A stretch of 64,000 nt of DNA from JANQNX01 sp965601665. Lineage in GTDB: Bacteria; Pseudomonadota; Gammaproteobacteria; Eutrophobiales; Eutrophobiaceae. Both the position numbers and the translations under genes were made by a program. The notes below the pieces were generated by a model. It ran no database searches, was not told the DNA's origin, and saw nothing but the letters and a program-made list of their open reading frames with translations. The stretch lies in NCBI GenBank assembly GCA_965601665.1, contig OZ271833.1, positions 992,001 to 1,056,000 on the forward strand, written 5' to 3'. Below, in pieces: positions 1-8,858 of the stretch (its first letter is position 1; the number at the start of each line of letters is the position of its first letter).

Positions 1-1483
1 CACCGGAGAGCTTGACGCCGCGCTCCCCGACCAGCGAGTCGTATTGCTTCTCGGTCTGCATAATGAACTCATGCGCGTGTGCCTTTTTCGCTGCCGCTAT
101 GACCTCGTCATCACTGGCCTCAAGTCGCCCGTAACGAATATTCTCCATCAACGATCGATGAAACAACTGCGGGTCCTGCGGAATCATCGAGATGTTTTCG
201 CGCAAACTATCCTGGGTCACTTCGAGAATATTCTGCCCATCGATCCGGATCGCACCACCCTGTACCTCGAACAGACGCAGAATCAGGTTCACGAAGGTAG
301 ATTTACCGGAGCCGGAAAACCCGACCAGCCCCACCTGCTGTTTCGGTGCGATGCTCACACTCAGGTTCTCAAAGACCTGTAAGCCTTCCTTGTAGGTAAA
401 CGAGACAGCGTCAAAGGCGATTTCACCCCGGCTCACCTGCAACGCGGGTGCACCGGGCTGGTCAACAATCTCATGCGACTGCACAAAAATGGAGACGCCG
501 TCAGTGATATTGCCGAGGTATTCAAAGAACTCGAGGAAACTGCGGCTCAGCCCCCTGGCGGCCTCGATCAGCATAATGGCGAGGCCCGCCACCATGGAAA
601 ACTCCCCGACGGTCATGTCACCTTCAGACCAGATCTTCAGCGCATAGCCCACCATCGCGATCATCAACACCATTGCCGCCGTGTACTGGAACCAGCGCAG
701 TTTCTCCATGTACCAGTAGGTGCGCAGCGCATGATTCACTTCATGGTTCAGGTAGTCGGTCAGGTAATCTTCTTCGTGCTTGCGACGCGCAAACATCTTC
801 GCATTCATGACATTCGTCACCGAATCCACGACCTTGCCGGTAACCAGTGACCGCGCCGCGGCAAAATCCTGGGCATACACCCGACAGCGCTTCGCCAACA
901 GGTACGACACGTACACATAGATCCCCAGCCAGATACTTAACACCAGTGCTAGTTCACTCGTGGCATTAACCAGCAGGAACAACGCGACCGCAGATTTGAT
1001 AATCAACGGGTAAAAATCAAAGACGACGGTCCACAGCGCATGCATGCTGCTCATCGACACCTCGGCGATGCGATTAGCCAGTGAGCCGGCAAAATGCGTG
1101 ATGAAATAGCGATGGGAGTGATGCTGCAGGTAGCTGAACAGCGTTTTCCGTATCTCGCGGCGCAGGTACGGCCCGGTCATCACCAGCATTGCACCGCTAC
1201 CGCGACTGAACAGGACAATACCCAGGTTTAACAGGCCAAACAGGATCAAGGCGTCCTTGCTGGCAGTGAAAATATCCATGCCGGTTTGATTGGCCAGCGT
1301 CACGGCATCGATAATTTCCTTGATCGCGTAGGGCAACATGATGGTGCACGCCGCCTGTGCTGCCTCGAAGATGAAAATCGCCGCCAGGGTATAGCGCGAC
1401 TTAAGATAAAAAAACAGCGCGAAGCGCCATGGCGAATGGGGCAGTCGCGGCGCGTTCTCTGCAATGACCATTGTTGAATTCAT
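1..1483 (-). CDS. ABC-type exporter, fused permease and ATPase (3' end cut off)
   Basis: Translating back from the ATG at 1483 gives 494 codons that run off the left edge. The N-terminal ~330 residues are a six-helix ABC exporter membrane domain. The ATPase domain follows, with Walker A GFSGSGKST, a Q-loop in SMIPQDPQLF, and the signature GERGVKLSG in the last codons seen; Walker B and the H-loop lie outside the window. This is the MsbA/ATM-like half-transporter family, which works as a homodimer in the inner membrane. The cargo cannot be told from sequence. The protein begins MNSTMVIAENAPRLPHSP; a short decayed-looking copy of this start occurs near 4.35 kb. Family is sure, substrate unknown. 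Confidence 0.93.
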   Translation of the reverse strand, partial: MNSTMVIAENAPRLPHSPWRFALFFYLKSRYTLAAIFIFEAAQAACTIMLPYAIKEIIDAVTLANQTGMDIFTASKDALILFGLLNLGIVLFSRGSGAMLVMTGPYLRREIRKTLFSYLQHHSHRYFITHFAGSLANRIAEVSMSSMHALWTVVFDFYPLIIKSAVALFLLVNATSELALVLSIWLGIYVYVSYLLAKRCRVYAQDFAAARSLVTGKVVDSVTNVMNAKMFARRKHEEDYLTDYLNHEVNHALRTYWYMEKLRWFQYTAAMVLMIAMVGYALKIWSEGDMTVGEFSMVAGLAIMLIEAARGLSRSFLEFFEYLGNITDGVSIFVQSHEIVDQPGAPALQVSRGEIAFDAVSFTYKEGLQVFENLSVSIAPKQQVGLVGFSGSGKSTFVNLILRLFEVQGGAIRIDGQNILEVTQDSLRENISMIPQDPQLFHRSLMENIRYGRLEASDDEVIAAAKKAHAHEFIMQTEKQYDSLVGERGVKLSG

Positions 1484-1579
1484 GGCTAGTAAGATGGGCC
1501 CAAGCCCCTTAAGTTCTCCTCATATTCAGGTAAAAAATAAACCTGCCCTCTTTCGTGCAAAAATGCCAAGATATTGGTA

Positions 1580-1945
1580 ATGAAATACACAGTCTATCTA
1601 TTCACAGCCCTGACACTCACTCTAGCCCTACCAGGGGTACAGATAGCGAGTGCCAACCCAGACATCAAAGACGAAGCGATCAAGGTGCTGATTAATTTTA
1701 AAGCAAATTGTAATTTAGAAAGACTGAACCGCGAAATCACAGAAGACGACGGCCTCAAATTCACTGCAGAATGCAGCGATAAGACATTCTATCCCGATGG
1801 CCTGGTCGTGCTTTGCCCTGTTCGCGATGTGGATGTGAGTTGCAAGATCATGACCGAGCCGAAAGAGTTTAAATATCTCAATCTTATTTATGGCCCTGCG
1901 GGTAAAAATGTGCATTATTCTGATGAAAATACACAGGAAAGATAA
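1580..1945 (+). CDS. small secreted protein with four cysteines, unknown function
   Basis: A 121-residue protein from the ATG at 1580; an in-frame TTG at 1574 is less likely. It opens with KYTVYLF, a hydrophobic stretch and an ASA|NP cleavage site, so it is probably exported. The mature part has four cysteines (in NCN, ECS, LCP and SCK), which could form two disulfides in the periplasm. No family recognised. It is divergent from the ABC exporter, with about 95 bp between the starts, and convergent with the bufferin operon. The ribosome-binding site is weak. Signal peptide plus even cysteine number argue that it is real. Confidence 0.65.
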   Translation: MKYTVYLFTALTLTLALPGVQIASANPDIKDEAIKVLINFKANCNLERLNREITEDDGLKFTAECSDKTFYPDGLVVLCPVRDVDVSCKIMTEPKEFKYLNLIYGPAGKNVHYSDENTQER

Positions 1946-2032
1946 TCGTCGCCAAGGCACAATGCAAAACGCCACGGGAAGTGTGACCCGACCTTTCTGC
2001 TGACGCTATTTAGTTGGCTTGTTTGTATTCAA

Positions 2033-2818
2033 TTAATCAAACGGAGTTTCTTGCAGCATACCGTCATTAATCCAGGACTGAAGGTACTGGATAAAGACTG
2101 GAGGCGCGTCATTGTCGCCAAGATCGCGGGCCAAAAACTCGCAGAGTTCGCCCACCGTCTCGCCCTGGCTCACGCGCTGTAAGCATGCCCACTCTTGCTG
2201 CTTAAGATCACGATAATAAACCATATAGTCCTTACGCCAGTGCACCAGGTAAGACTCGGTAGCTTCTGTGGCAATGGGTTCATCCTGATCCAGAGACTGC
2301 CATAACGCCGCCACGTTGGTTTTTGCGCGTGATAATTTAAAGCACGGAATCATTTGAAAAGACAAATCCATCCAGTGCGCCGGTTCAATTTTCCTTAATG
2401 CATCGGGGGATAACACGGCCACGTCTTCGCCGTCATTCAAATCGTGCGTCGTCCATTCAAAATAAATCAGGTCAACCAGTTCCGGTTGATTAAACGGCGC
2501 GGTCGTTTCACAGAACTCAGGCAGCTTCTCACCCCAGTAACGCAGGCTATAGCTGGATGGCGGACACGCGCTGATAAAGGCATTAAATAAGGCGAGATAA
2601 TCCTCGTCGCCCAGTAACTGGTATGTTTTCGGGTAATGCTCTTTTAATACGTCATAGAGCCTACCCCGGTAGTCGCGAACGTAAATATCCAGCCGTTCAT
2701 GCGGCGTCATTCGTTCATCATGATCAAGCACGCGGACTAATGGGTCGATGTCTGCCGTTTCACGACCGGATTGCGTAATCTGGTTTAAAAAGGCCTGTTG
2801 AAACGCCTGCAGGTTCAT
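2033..2818 (-). CDS. bufC: BufC, DUF2063-type partner of the bufferin-modifying enzyme
   Basis: A 261-residue protein with the N-terminal DUF2063 type fold, including the conserved HDERMTPHERLDIYVRDYRGRL region (about residues 33-54). In MbnC/BufC-type systems this protein pairs with the DUF692 iron oxidase and helps bind the precursor peptide. The ATG overlaps the stop of bufB by four bases (ATGA), so the two are translationally coupled, as expected for a 1:1 complex. Third gene of the bufA-bufB-bufC operon. No signal peptide: it acts in the cytoplasm. Family assignment is firm; the partner role follows from family knowledge and gene order. Confidence 0.85.
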   Translation of the reverse strand: MNLQAFQQAFLNQITQSGRETADIDPLVRVLDHDERMTPHERLDIYVRDYRGRLYDVLKEHYPKTYQLLGDEDYLALFNAFISACPPSSYSLRYWGEKLPEFCETTAPFNQPELVDLIYFEWTTHDLNDGEDVAVLSPDALRKIEPAHWMDLSFQMIPCFKLSRAKTNVAALWQSLDQDEPIATEATESYLVHWRKDYMVYYRDLKQQEWACLQRVSQGETVGELCEFLARDLGDNDAPPVFIQYLQSWINDGMLQETPFD

Positions 2819-3675
2819 ACGGCTTCCTGTAACGATGATGCCGGGCGGTTGGGCTGGTAGTTTCTACCATGAATCACTTCATCATGGATAGCACGTGCCT
2901 GGTCTAACTCAGTCATCAGTTCATCAAACTCAGGGACGTTGTCATCACGCTCGATCATAAACGGTATCGAGCCAAACTTTTCACAGGCAAATCGGAACAA
3001 CTCCCATACATCGTTGCAAACCGGTGCGCCATGGGTATCAAATAAATAGCTGCCACAATCTTCATGGCCCGCCAGATGAATTTGTTGAATATGCTTCGCC
3101 TGCATCTTTTCCAGAAAGGCTTTTGGGTCGCGCTTCAGATTCATGCTGGATACGTACACATTGTTAATATCCAGCAGCAGCTTCGCTCCGCTTCGCTGCA
3201 TGATTTCATTGATAAAGTCCGCTTCATCCATGTCGGAATCGGCAAACTCCAGGTAATTCGACAGGTTTTCAAAGGTCATTGGGCGTTGCAAATAGTCTTG
3301 AACCTGCTGTATCCGGTCAACCATGTGGTCGACTACACTCATGGTCAGCGGTAATGGCAACAGACCATGGCTGTTATGCGCATTCACCGTCGCCCAGCAC
3401 AGATGATCACTAATCCATTCCGGTTCAACCTCATCAACGAGGCCCTTTAAACGCTGTAAATAGGTTTGATTTAGTGGATCGGTTGATCCAATAGACATTG
3501 ATACACTATGCAACACCACAGGGTAATCCTGACGAATGGTGTCGAACACCTCTCGGGGACGACCACCGGGCTCCATCACGTTTTCGGTGATGAATTCAAA
3601 CCACCCTACGTCAGGGCGATGTTCTTTAATATGTTGATAATGGGGATAGCGAAATCCCAGTCCATAAGGTTGCAT
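2815..3675 (-). CDS. bufB: BufB, DUF692 multinuclear iron oxidase modifying the bufferin precursor
   Basis: A 286-residue TIM-barrel protein of the DUF692 (MbnB/HvfB/BufB) family. Likely metal ligands are spread as in the family: His in VLHSVSMS (about residue 56), SDHLCW, FENLSNY, LLLDINNVY, HLAGHED, DTHGAP and IERDDN. These enzymes use two or three irons and O2 to convert cysteines of a partner peptide into heterocycles that bind copper. Here the obvious substrate is the Cys-rich peptide encoded just upstream (3736-3990), separated from bufB by a terminator-like hairpin. Cytoplasmic. Family sure; the exact chemistry on this peptide is inferred. Confidence 0.88.
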   Translation of the reverse strand: MQPYGLGFRYPHYQHIKEHRPDVGWFEFITENVMEPGGRPREVFDTIRQDYPVVLHSVSMSIGSTDPLNQTYLQRLKGLVDEVEPEWISDHLCWATVNAHNSHGLLPLPLTMSVVDHMVDRIQQVQDYLQRPMTFENLSNYLEFADSDMDEADFINEIMQRSGAKLLLDINNVYVSSMNLKRDPKAFLEKMQAKHIQQIHLAGHEDCGSYLFDTHGAPVCNDVWELFRFACEKFGSIPFMIERDDNVPEFDELMTELDQARAIHDEVIHGRNYQPNRPASSLQEAV

Positions 3676-3693
3676 AGTGTCGTTTTAGATAGC

Positions 3694-3718
3694 TAAAACC
3701 CCCTGTTACCAGGGGGTT
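3694..3718 (-). terminator. intra-operon attenuator between bufA and bufB
   Basis: Read on the minus strand, a perfect 9-bp stem (AACCCCCTG / CAGGGGGTT) with a 4-base loop is followed directly by TTTT. It lies in the 60-bp gap between the bufA stop and the bufB start. A partial terminator here would give far more precursor-peptide mRNA than enzyme mRNA, which suits a peptide made in bulk. The stem is seen; the partial read-through is inference. Confidence 0.75.
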
Positions 3719-3735
3719 CGTTGAAAAGAATGAAC

Positions 3736-3990
3736 CTAGACTTCCTTGCCGCCTTTGGCTTCGCATTCTTCTGCGGTTAATAACTTAAAGCCATAAGGTG
3801 CACACTTGTTTTCACCTGCGCCCGAACTACCCGCGCCTTTACAATCGCTGTTGCCCGCACAACTGTGGGTGCCAGCACACTGAATCTTGTCACTACCGGC
3901 TGCCTGGGCAGATTCTTCGGCATGGGCAACGCCCGCTTGAGAGGCAAATAGAAAAGCAGCAGTAGAGGCTAATAACATTTTTTTATTCAT
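3736..3990 (-). CDS. bufA: bufferin precursor peptide (copper-buffering RiPP)
   Basis: An 84-residue peptide with a clear Sec signal (MNKKMLLASTAAFLF...GVAHA|EES) and a short core with five cysteines: QCAG, SCAG, DCKG, KCAP and ECEA. The CAG/CKG spacing with Gly-rich linkers is typical of bufferin/HvfA-like precursors, which are modified by DUF692 enzymes and then exported to bind copper in the periplasm. A GGAG motif sits 8 bases before the ATG. First gene of bufA-bufB-bufC. Signal peptides on RiPPs are unusual but are a hallmark of this family. The subfamily (BufA1 versus BufA2) is not assigned. Confidence 0.82.
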   Translation of the reverse strand: MNKKMLLASTAAFLFASQAGVAHAEESAQAAGSDKIQCAGTHSCAGNSDCKGAGSSGAGENKCAPYGFKLLTAEECEAKGGKEV

Positions 3991-4747
3991 AACAAAAACT
4001 CCAGTAAATTATCAAAAAAGAAGCTGACAAGTTCTGACAGCATCGCTAGGTAAACACAAAAATGAGCAGTGTTCTGTGACTCAATTACCATGTAACAATT
4101 AAATTCGAATTTACTTCACACAAATCCAGCAGGATTGGTTGAGCAGTTCCAGATGCACCTAAAGGGGTTGGACGCCTTTTGTTTGGTGAATTATTTAATC
4201 TTGATAGTAAAAATGCAGCGGCTTCGGAAAAGGTTACATTTTGTTGTAGATATGTTACTCAGATATATTTGAGCATTTCAGTTCTGAGCTGGTCTTTCCA
4301 AACAGTGATAGAAAATCAGTGAATAATTTGGGCTGTAATAGTGAATGTGGCAATCGCGGCGGACTCTCTGCAATGACTAGTGAGCAATCCATCGCTTTTT
4401 GTGAGTTTAACCCTAAAATTTAGCCTTATTGTTTGTACAACATATGTAAATCTGCATCGCTTTTATCGAATAAGCAAATATTTTCAAAACACTTTTAGAT
4501 AATTACTGGTAAATGATTGCAAATCACTAAAAGAGTAAATCAGTAAGCGGTATAGTATATTTTTTTAAATCCCATGAAAATCAGTCTTGAATGGGCCACT
4601 AATTTAAGAGTGCAAAACCAAAGGTACTCAATATAGATCGTCAGTAAATTTAACAAATTAATCAGTATTTACAGCAAGTCCTTATATTGGTTAGATTGAA
4701 CAATAGAAAGACCCATCTCGTTGGGCCATATTTTGAGAGTTAATAGC
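3991..4747. other. long non-coding gap between bufA and the AT-rich island
   Basis: About 750 bp separate divergent bufA and the HD/ATPase gene. The base composition turns visibly AT-rich from roughly 4.4 kb onward, marking the left edge of the island. Promoters for both genes must lie here, but I cannot pick a convincing -35/-10 pair. The only coding-like piece is the fragment at 4255-4392 listed separately. No tRNA or direct repeat marking an attachment site was seen. Confidence 0.5.
4255..4392 (-). pseudogene. possible fragment of an ABC-exporter N-terminus
   Basis: From an ATG at 4392 this reads MDCSLVIAESPPRLPHSL and stops after 45 codons. The ABC exporter at 1-1483 reads VIAENAPRLPHSP at its start. 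At DNA level, the 26 bases around 4353-4378 and 1443-1468 differ at only about four places. After PRLPHS the two diverge. This could be a remnant of a partial duplication. A short chance match cannot be excluded; the identity is seen, the history is guessed. Confidence 0.3.
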
Positions 4748-7717
4748 ATGGAATTTGAACTGCCTGATTTAATTGAAAATAAGCTCAGACAGAAGCCAAA
4801 CCTACATGGAGCGATTTTAACTACATTATCTGATTTCAACCCATGGATATCGGAAAGTAGCATGACTTTCTTTCCAGGTTATACAGATCATGGGCCTGAT
4901 CATATTAATCAAGTACTCTCTACATCTGTGTCTTTAATGACAGACAGATCAAGAGAAATATTTACTCCAGAAGATGCATATGTCCTTACTATTGCCATCT
5001 TGCTACATGATTGCGCAATGCATCTTAGTCAAGATGGATTCGTTTCACTAATTAAAGAAAAATATAATACGAACTTAATTGCTGGATTAGATACAGAAAG
5101 CTGGGATGAGCTTTGGGACAGCTTTTTATCAGATGTTTCCAGATATGACAGCAAAAAATTAATTTCCATATTTGGAGATAATTCACCAATAAATACGAAA
5201 AGAATCGATATTAAAAACCTTACTCAAAAGGACAATCTTTTAATCGGGGAATTTATTAGAAAACATCACGCTAGATTAGCTCATGAAATAGCAATACATG
5301 GAGTACCTGGTCCGGTTAATGAAGTTGAAAGAATAAAAATAACGGAAGTTTCTCATGATTTTTCTGATATATCAGGATTAATTGCTAGAAGTCATGGAAT
5401 GGGTTTAAGAACAGCTTTAGATTATTTACAACATAATTACAACATTAGAACCTATCAATCAGTACATTCTGTTTTTATTATGGGTTTGTTAAGAATTTCG
5501 GACTACATACAAGTAGAAAATGAAAGAGCAAATAAACAGTTACTTAAAGTTAAGAAATTAGTAAGCCCAATTTCAAAAGAAGAATGGAAAACTCATTTCT
5601 CAATTAGAAATATTGATTCAGCTAATGAAGATCCAGAATCATTATTTATAGACTCTCTTCCTACAAGCATAGATATTTATTTAAAGCTCAGAAACCTTTT
5701 TAAAGATATTCAAAGAGAAATTGACACTACATGGGCGGTATTAGGCGAAGTTTATGGAAGATATGAAACACTCAATGAACTCGGCTATTCGCTGCGTAGA
5801 ATAAAATCTAACTTAACTGACACACCAAAACTAAGAGAGTCTTTATCGTTTATTCCTGGAGAATTTAAGTTTGTCACGGCCGAAGCAGAGTTATTACAGT
5901 TATTGGTCACCCCACTCTATGGTAATAAGCCCAAATTTGGAATACGTGAGCTTATACAAAACTCGATTGATGCCTGCAGAGAAAGAGACGTTTATATTAA
6001 GCATCAAAAACTATCAGCATTAGACTTCTATGAGCAAGAAACTGATGTACTAATTAAAGTATTTATAAAGAACGATGATTATTACATGTCTATTACCGAT
6101 AAGGGGATTGGCATGAATATTAACACCATCAGCAATTATTTTTTAAGGGCTGGTGCTTCATTTAGAAACAGTGATTCATGGAAAAAAGAATTCGCTGATG
6201 ACGAGGGACATTCCAAAGTGCTTAGAGGCGGCAGGTTTGGTGTGGGGGCTCTAGCTTGCTTCTTGCTAGGTGAAAGAATTGAAATCACGACAAGACATAT
6301 AAACCAAAATAAAAATAGAGCTGTTAACTTTGCAGCCTTACTTAACTCAGATTATTTAGAGTTGAAATATGTAACCGCACCAATTGGAACAAAAATAACT
6401 ATTAAACTTAATCAAAATGCAATAAAGAATATATTGCCATCAAATTCTGACATAGACCGTTATATGGAAAATAATGACTTAGACTATGTATTTAGTAGCT
6501 TTTTCCATTATTTACTTGAATCACCTAGCCTTAAAATCAAATTCGAACTGCAGCAATCAATGGAATATCAAGCCAAGAACCTTTTGCCTCTTCCGAATGC
6601 AGAACTGCTCAATGACTGGGTAAGAATACATGATGAAAATTATGAAGATATACAATGGACATATGAGTCAAATTGTTTTGATTCTTACTCTAACTCATTT
6701 GCTTGCAATGGCATAATTGTCCCGCATTTCGGCAGAGATCAAATAGATATAGACAGCATCTATTCTATGAAACAACCTATTATGTCTATTTTCGATCCAG
6801 ACGGAGTATTTCCATTAAACCTGCAAAGAACTAGTTGTAGTGAAGATGAGTTTACATTCGATCAGGAATTAATTAATTCTATTGTAAAGGATTTTGTTGC
6901 TCACCTTTTAGTTAACACTCCAAATATTTACAATTTAGAAGCAAATGAGTTAGTCGAAAAAATAGATAAAATTTCATCAGCAAAGTGCTTTAATGAGAGT
7001 TATAGACTGAGAAGTAAAGAATGGGTGCCTTACGTTTTCTTGGCTGATGGCTTAACTTTTTTTGATATCGACACATTTAATAAAATAGGCACGAATAGAG
7101 TTCTAGCATATAAAAGCAAGAAAAATTTCTCAAAAACTCTAAAAGAAAAATTAGATGAAAATACAATGCATTGCATCTTCAATCTCACAAACTCAGACAA
7201 AGACTCGTTGTCCTGGTTTAGATTTGCTTTAAGCAGAGAAAAATACCATTTATACACGCCGTTCCGTTATCTAGACATAAAATATGGTCGCATTCTCTTG
7301 AAAAAAATTACTTACAAATTAGCTATTCAGCCAGGTAGAGTTAAGAGAGAGATAGTTAACAACATCTACACATTATGGGAAAACGAAGAATGGGTTTTAA
7401 TATCTAACAATCCCAACAATACAGGCATTAGCAGGCTCCTTTCAGAGGCTAAGCGCAATTACGACAAGGAAAATGAATATAGCGAAATAGTAGAATTTTA
7501 TTTAAACGAGCCTAAATGGAATGAAAATTCACCATACCATTGGGATAGTAACAAGTATTCGTCAATCTATTCAAAAATATGGATGCGAATTTTGGATCAA
7601 GCAGTAATACCGTATGATGAAGATAAGCGTAAGAAAAAACTAGAACGCGCCTACAGTACGCTGTCCGAATACATAACTAGAAATTTATATTTAAAAAGCA
7701 CAAAAGAACGCAGATAA
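4748..7717 (+). CDS. HD-domain plus GHKL (HSP90/histidine-kinase type) ATPase protein, 989 aa
   Basis: The ATG at 4748 is preferred to the in-frame TTG at 4721; GAGAG lies just upstream. Residues 1-~340 contain an HD fold: TDHGPDH (H48, H52) and LLHDC (H87, D88), as in the HD domains that accompany ATPases in conflict systems. A GHKL ATPase follows: N-box IRELIQNSIDA (about 397-407), G1 DKGIGM (about 450), G2 RFGVGALACF (about 495). The C-terminal ~400 residues match nothing I know. Codon use is AT-rich, unlike the flanks, which suggests transfer. It ends four bases from the tail of the DGQHR gene. A metal-dependent nucleotide or phosphate hydrolase switched by ATP binding would fit, but the function is unknown. 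Confidence 0.85.
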   Translation: MEFELPDLIENKLRQKPNLHGAILTTLSDFNPWISESSMTFFPGYTDHGPDHINQVLSTSVSLMTDRSREIFTPEDAYVLTIAILLHDCAMHLSQDGFVSLIKEKYNTNLIAGLDTESWDELWDSFLSDVSRYDSKKLISIFGDNSPINTKRIDIKNLTQKDNLLIGEFIRKHHARLAHEIAIHGVPGPVNEVERIKITEVSHDFSDISGLIARSHGMGLRTALDYLQHNYNIRTYQSVHSVFIMGLLRISDYIQVENERANKQLLKVKKLVSPISKEEWKTHFSIRNIDSANEDPESLFIDSLPTSIDIYLKLRNLFKDIQREIDTTWAVLGEVYGRYETLNELGYSLRRIKSNLTDTPKLRESLSFIPGEFKFVTAEAELLQLLVTPLYGNKPKFGIRELIQNSIDACRERDVYIKHQKLSALDFYEQETDVLIKVFIKNDDYYMSITDKGIGMNINTISNYFLRAGASFRNSDSWKKEFADDEGHSKVLRGGRFGVGALACFLLGERIEITTRHINQNKNRAVNFAALLNSDYLELKYVTAPIGTKITIKLNQNAIKNILPSNSDIDRYMENNDLDYVFSSFFHYLLESPSLKIKFELQQSMEYQAKNLLPLPNAELLNDWVRIHDENYEDIQWTYESNCFDSYSNSFACNGIIVPHFGRDQIDIDSIYSMKQPIMSIFDPDGVFPLNLQRTSCSEDEFTFDQELINSIVKDFVAHLLVNTPNIYNLEANELVEKIDKISSAKCFNESYRLRSKEWVPYVFLADGLTFFDIDTFNKIGTNRVLAYKSKKNFSKTLKEKLDENTMHCIFNLTNSDKDSLSWFRFALSREKYHLYTPFRYLDIKYGRILLKKITYKLAIQPGRVKREIVNNIYTLWENEEWVLISNNPNNTGISRLLSEAKRNYDKENEYSEIVEFYLNEPKWNENSPYHWDSNKYSSIYSKIWMRILDQAVIPYDEDKRKKKLERAYSTLSEYITRNLYLKSTKERR

Positions 7718-7721
7718 TAAT

Positions 7722-8855
7722 TTATGTCAAATAAGTTTCTAAATCACGAAAAAGAGAATTTTCTCCTCCAGCTCCTAGTCCATAATTATCAGTACTAAAT
7801 GCATTATCTTCGACATGTATTCTATTCAGAACATTCAAAAATTGGTCAACGCTTGGTACATGTCCGTATTCCCAATTATCTAAATATATAGGAGAAAGCA
7901 GTCTCATAAATGCTCTATATCCATTTGTACGATTTAGAATTTGAGATCTTTCACGCGACTCCCATGATCGAGGCCAGCGCCTCTTAATTGCTTCAAAATA
8001 ATTCCATACTATATCTGTAATTTCAAAGTCCTTGTTATCGACAAACATATGTTGGAATAAATGCTTGCTCAACAACTCTTCGGCTATTTTCTCTGGTCTT
8101 TTTTGTCTGAGATATAAATCTCTATCAATTTGCGGGTTGACACTCACGTATTTCAAAAGTGGTTCAATAAATGCTGCTTGCGTAATGGTTTCACCACTTC
8201 TACCATCAGTTGCTATACCAAGTCTTTTTATTTTTTTATGAAAAGGACTACCTGATTCTTTGTCCAATGTGACAGCCACGTTATGACACATTTTTTGAGG
8301 ACTTCTTGTCTTCATTAATTCGTATAAGTCGTAAGCCAAACTTTTATTAACTTTTGTCTGGGCCAAGTTTACTGTAGAAAATATATTTGCTTGATCTGAT
8401 ATGTCTGCATCAACAAATATACTTACATTTACATCAAATGAATTACCTTGATATTCTTCAAGCCCTGCAAGTCTATGTTGTCCGTCTAATACTCTCGCTA
8501 TATTTCGATAATAAATATGATCACTTTCTTCACCATCAAGATAATTACTTAAAGTCATAATATTTTGATTGATCTCCACACATTTGCCTTTGACTGCAAT
8601 AATCACAGCTGTTGGAAATACAGCGTCTACCGTGTTTATATACGTAACTATCTGTTTTACACGAGCAGCATTTAATTTACGTTGTATGCCAAGATATTTT
8701 TCAACGTCTCTTTCCTCCATCATTACTCTTCTAACATCAAAATAAGTAATATTGACTAATTCTTTTGCTGGAATTGATGCTATGTAAAAGTCACCTAGTG
8801 GCTGTGAAACCAACAAAAAAGGAAACTTTACACTCTTTGGAGTTTCATTAGGCAT
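7722..8855 (-). CDS. DGQHR-domain protein (DndB-like)
   Basis: A 377-residue protein with the diagnostic VLDGQHRLAGLEEY motif (about residues 132-145) and the preceding RKLNAARVKQIVTYI segment. DGQHR proteins include DndB, the repressor/regulator of DNA phosphorothioation, and relate to ParB/Srx-like nucleotidases. Many unnamed members sit in defence loci. No dndCDE or pbe genes are visible here, so this is not a standard Dnd system. An AGGA motif inside the end of the upstream membrane gene precedes the ATG, and the gap is three bases, so the two are one operon. It converges on the HD/ATPase gene with four bases between stops. Confidence 0.82.
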   Translation of the reverse strand: MPNETPKSVKFPFLLVSQPLGDFYIASIPAKELVNITYFDVRRVMMEERDVEKYLGIQRKLNAARVKQIVTYINTVDAVFPTAVIIAVKGKCVEINQNIMTLSNYLDGEESDHIYYRNIARVLDGQHRLAGLEEYQGNSFDVNVSIFVDADISDQANIFSTVNLAQTKVNKSLAYDLYELMKTRSPQKMCHNVAVTLDKESGSPFHKKIKRLGIATDGRSGETITQAAFIEPLLKYVSVNPQIDRDLYLRQKRPEKIAEELLSKHLFQHMFVDNKDFEITDIVWNYFEAIKRRWPRSWESRERSQILNRTNGYRAFMRLLSPIYLDNWEYGHVPSVDQFLNVLNRIHVEDNAFSTDNYGLGAGGENSLFRDLETYLT

Positions 8856-8858
8856 AAC

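Noticed and set aside
44..850. Plus-strand frames in the first 850 bases
   Set aside because: Antisense to the ABC exporter, whose minus-strand reading shows Walker A, Q-loop and signature motifs.
7722..8855. Calling the DGQHR gene dndB of a phosphorothioation system
   Set aside because: The DGQHR motif is shared, but no dndA, C, D, E or pbe genes are present, so only a domain-level name is justified.
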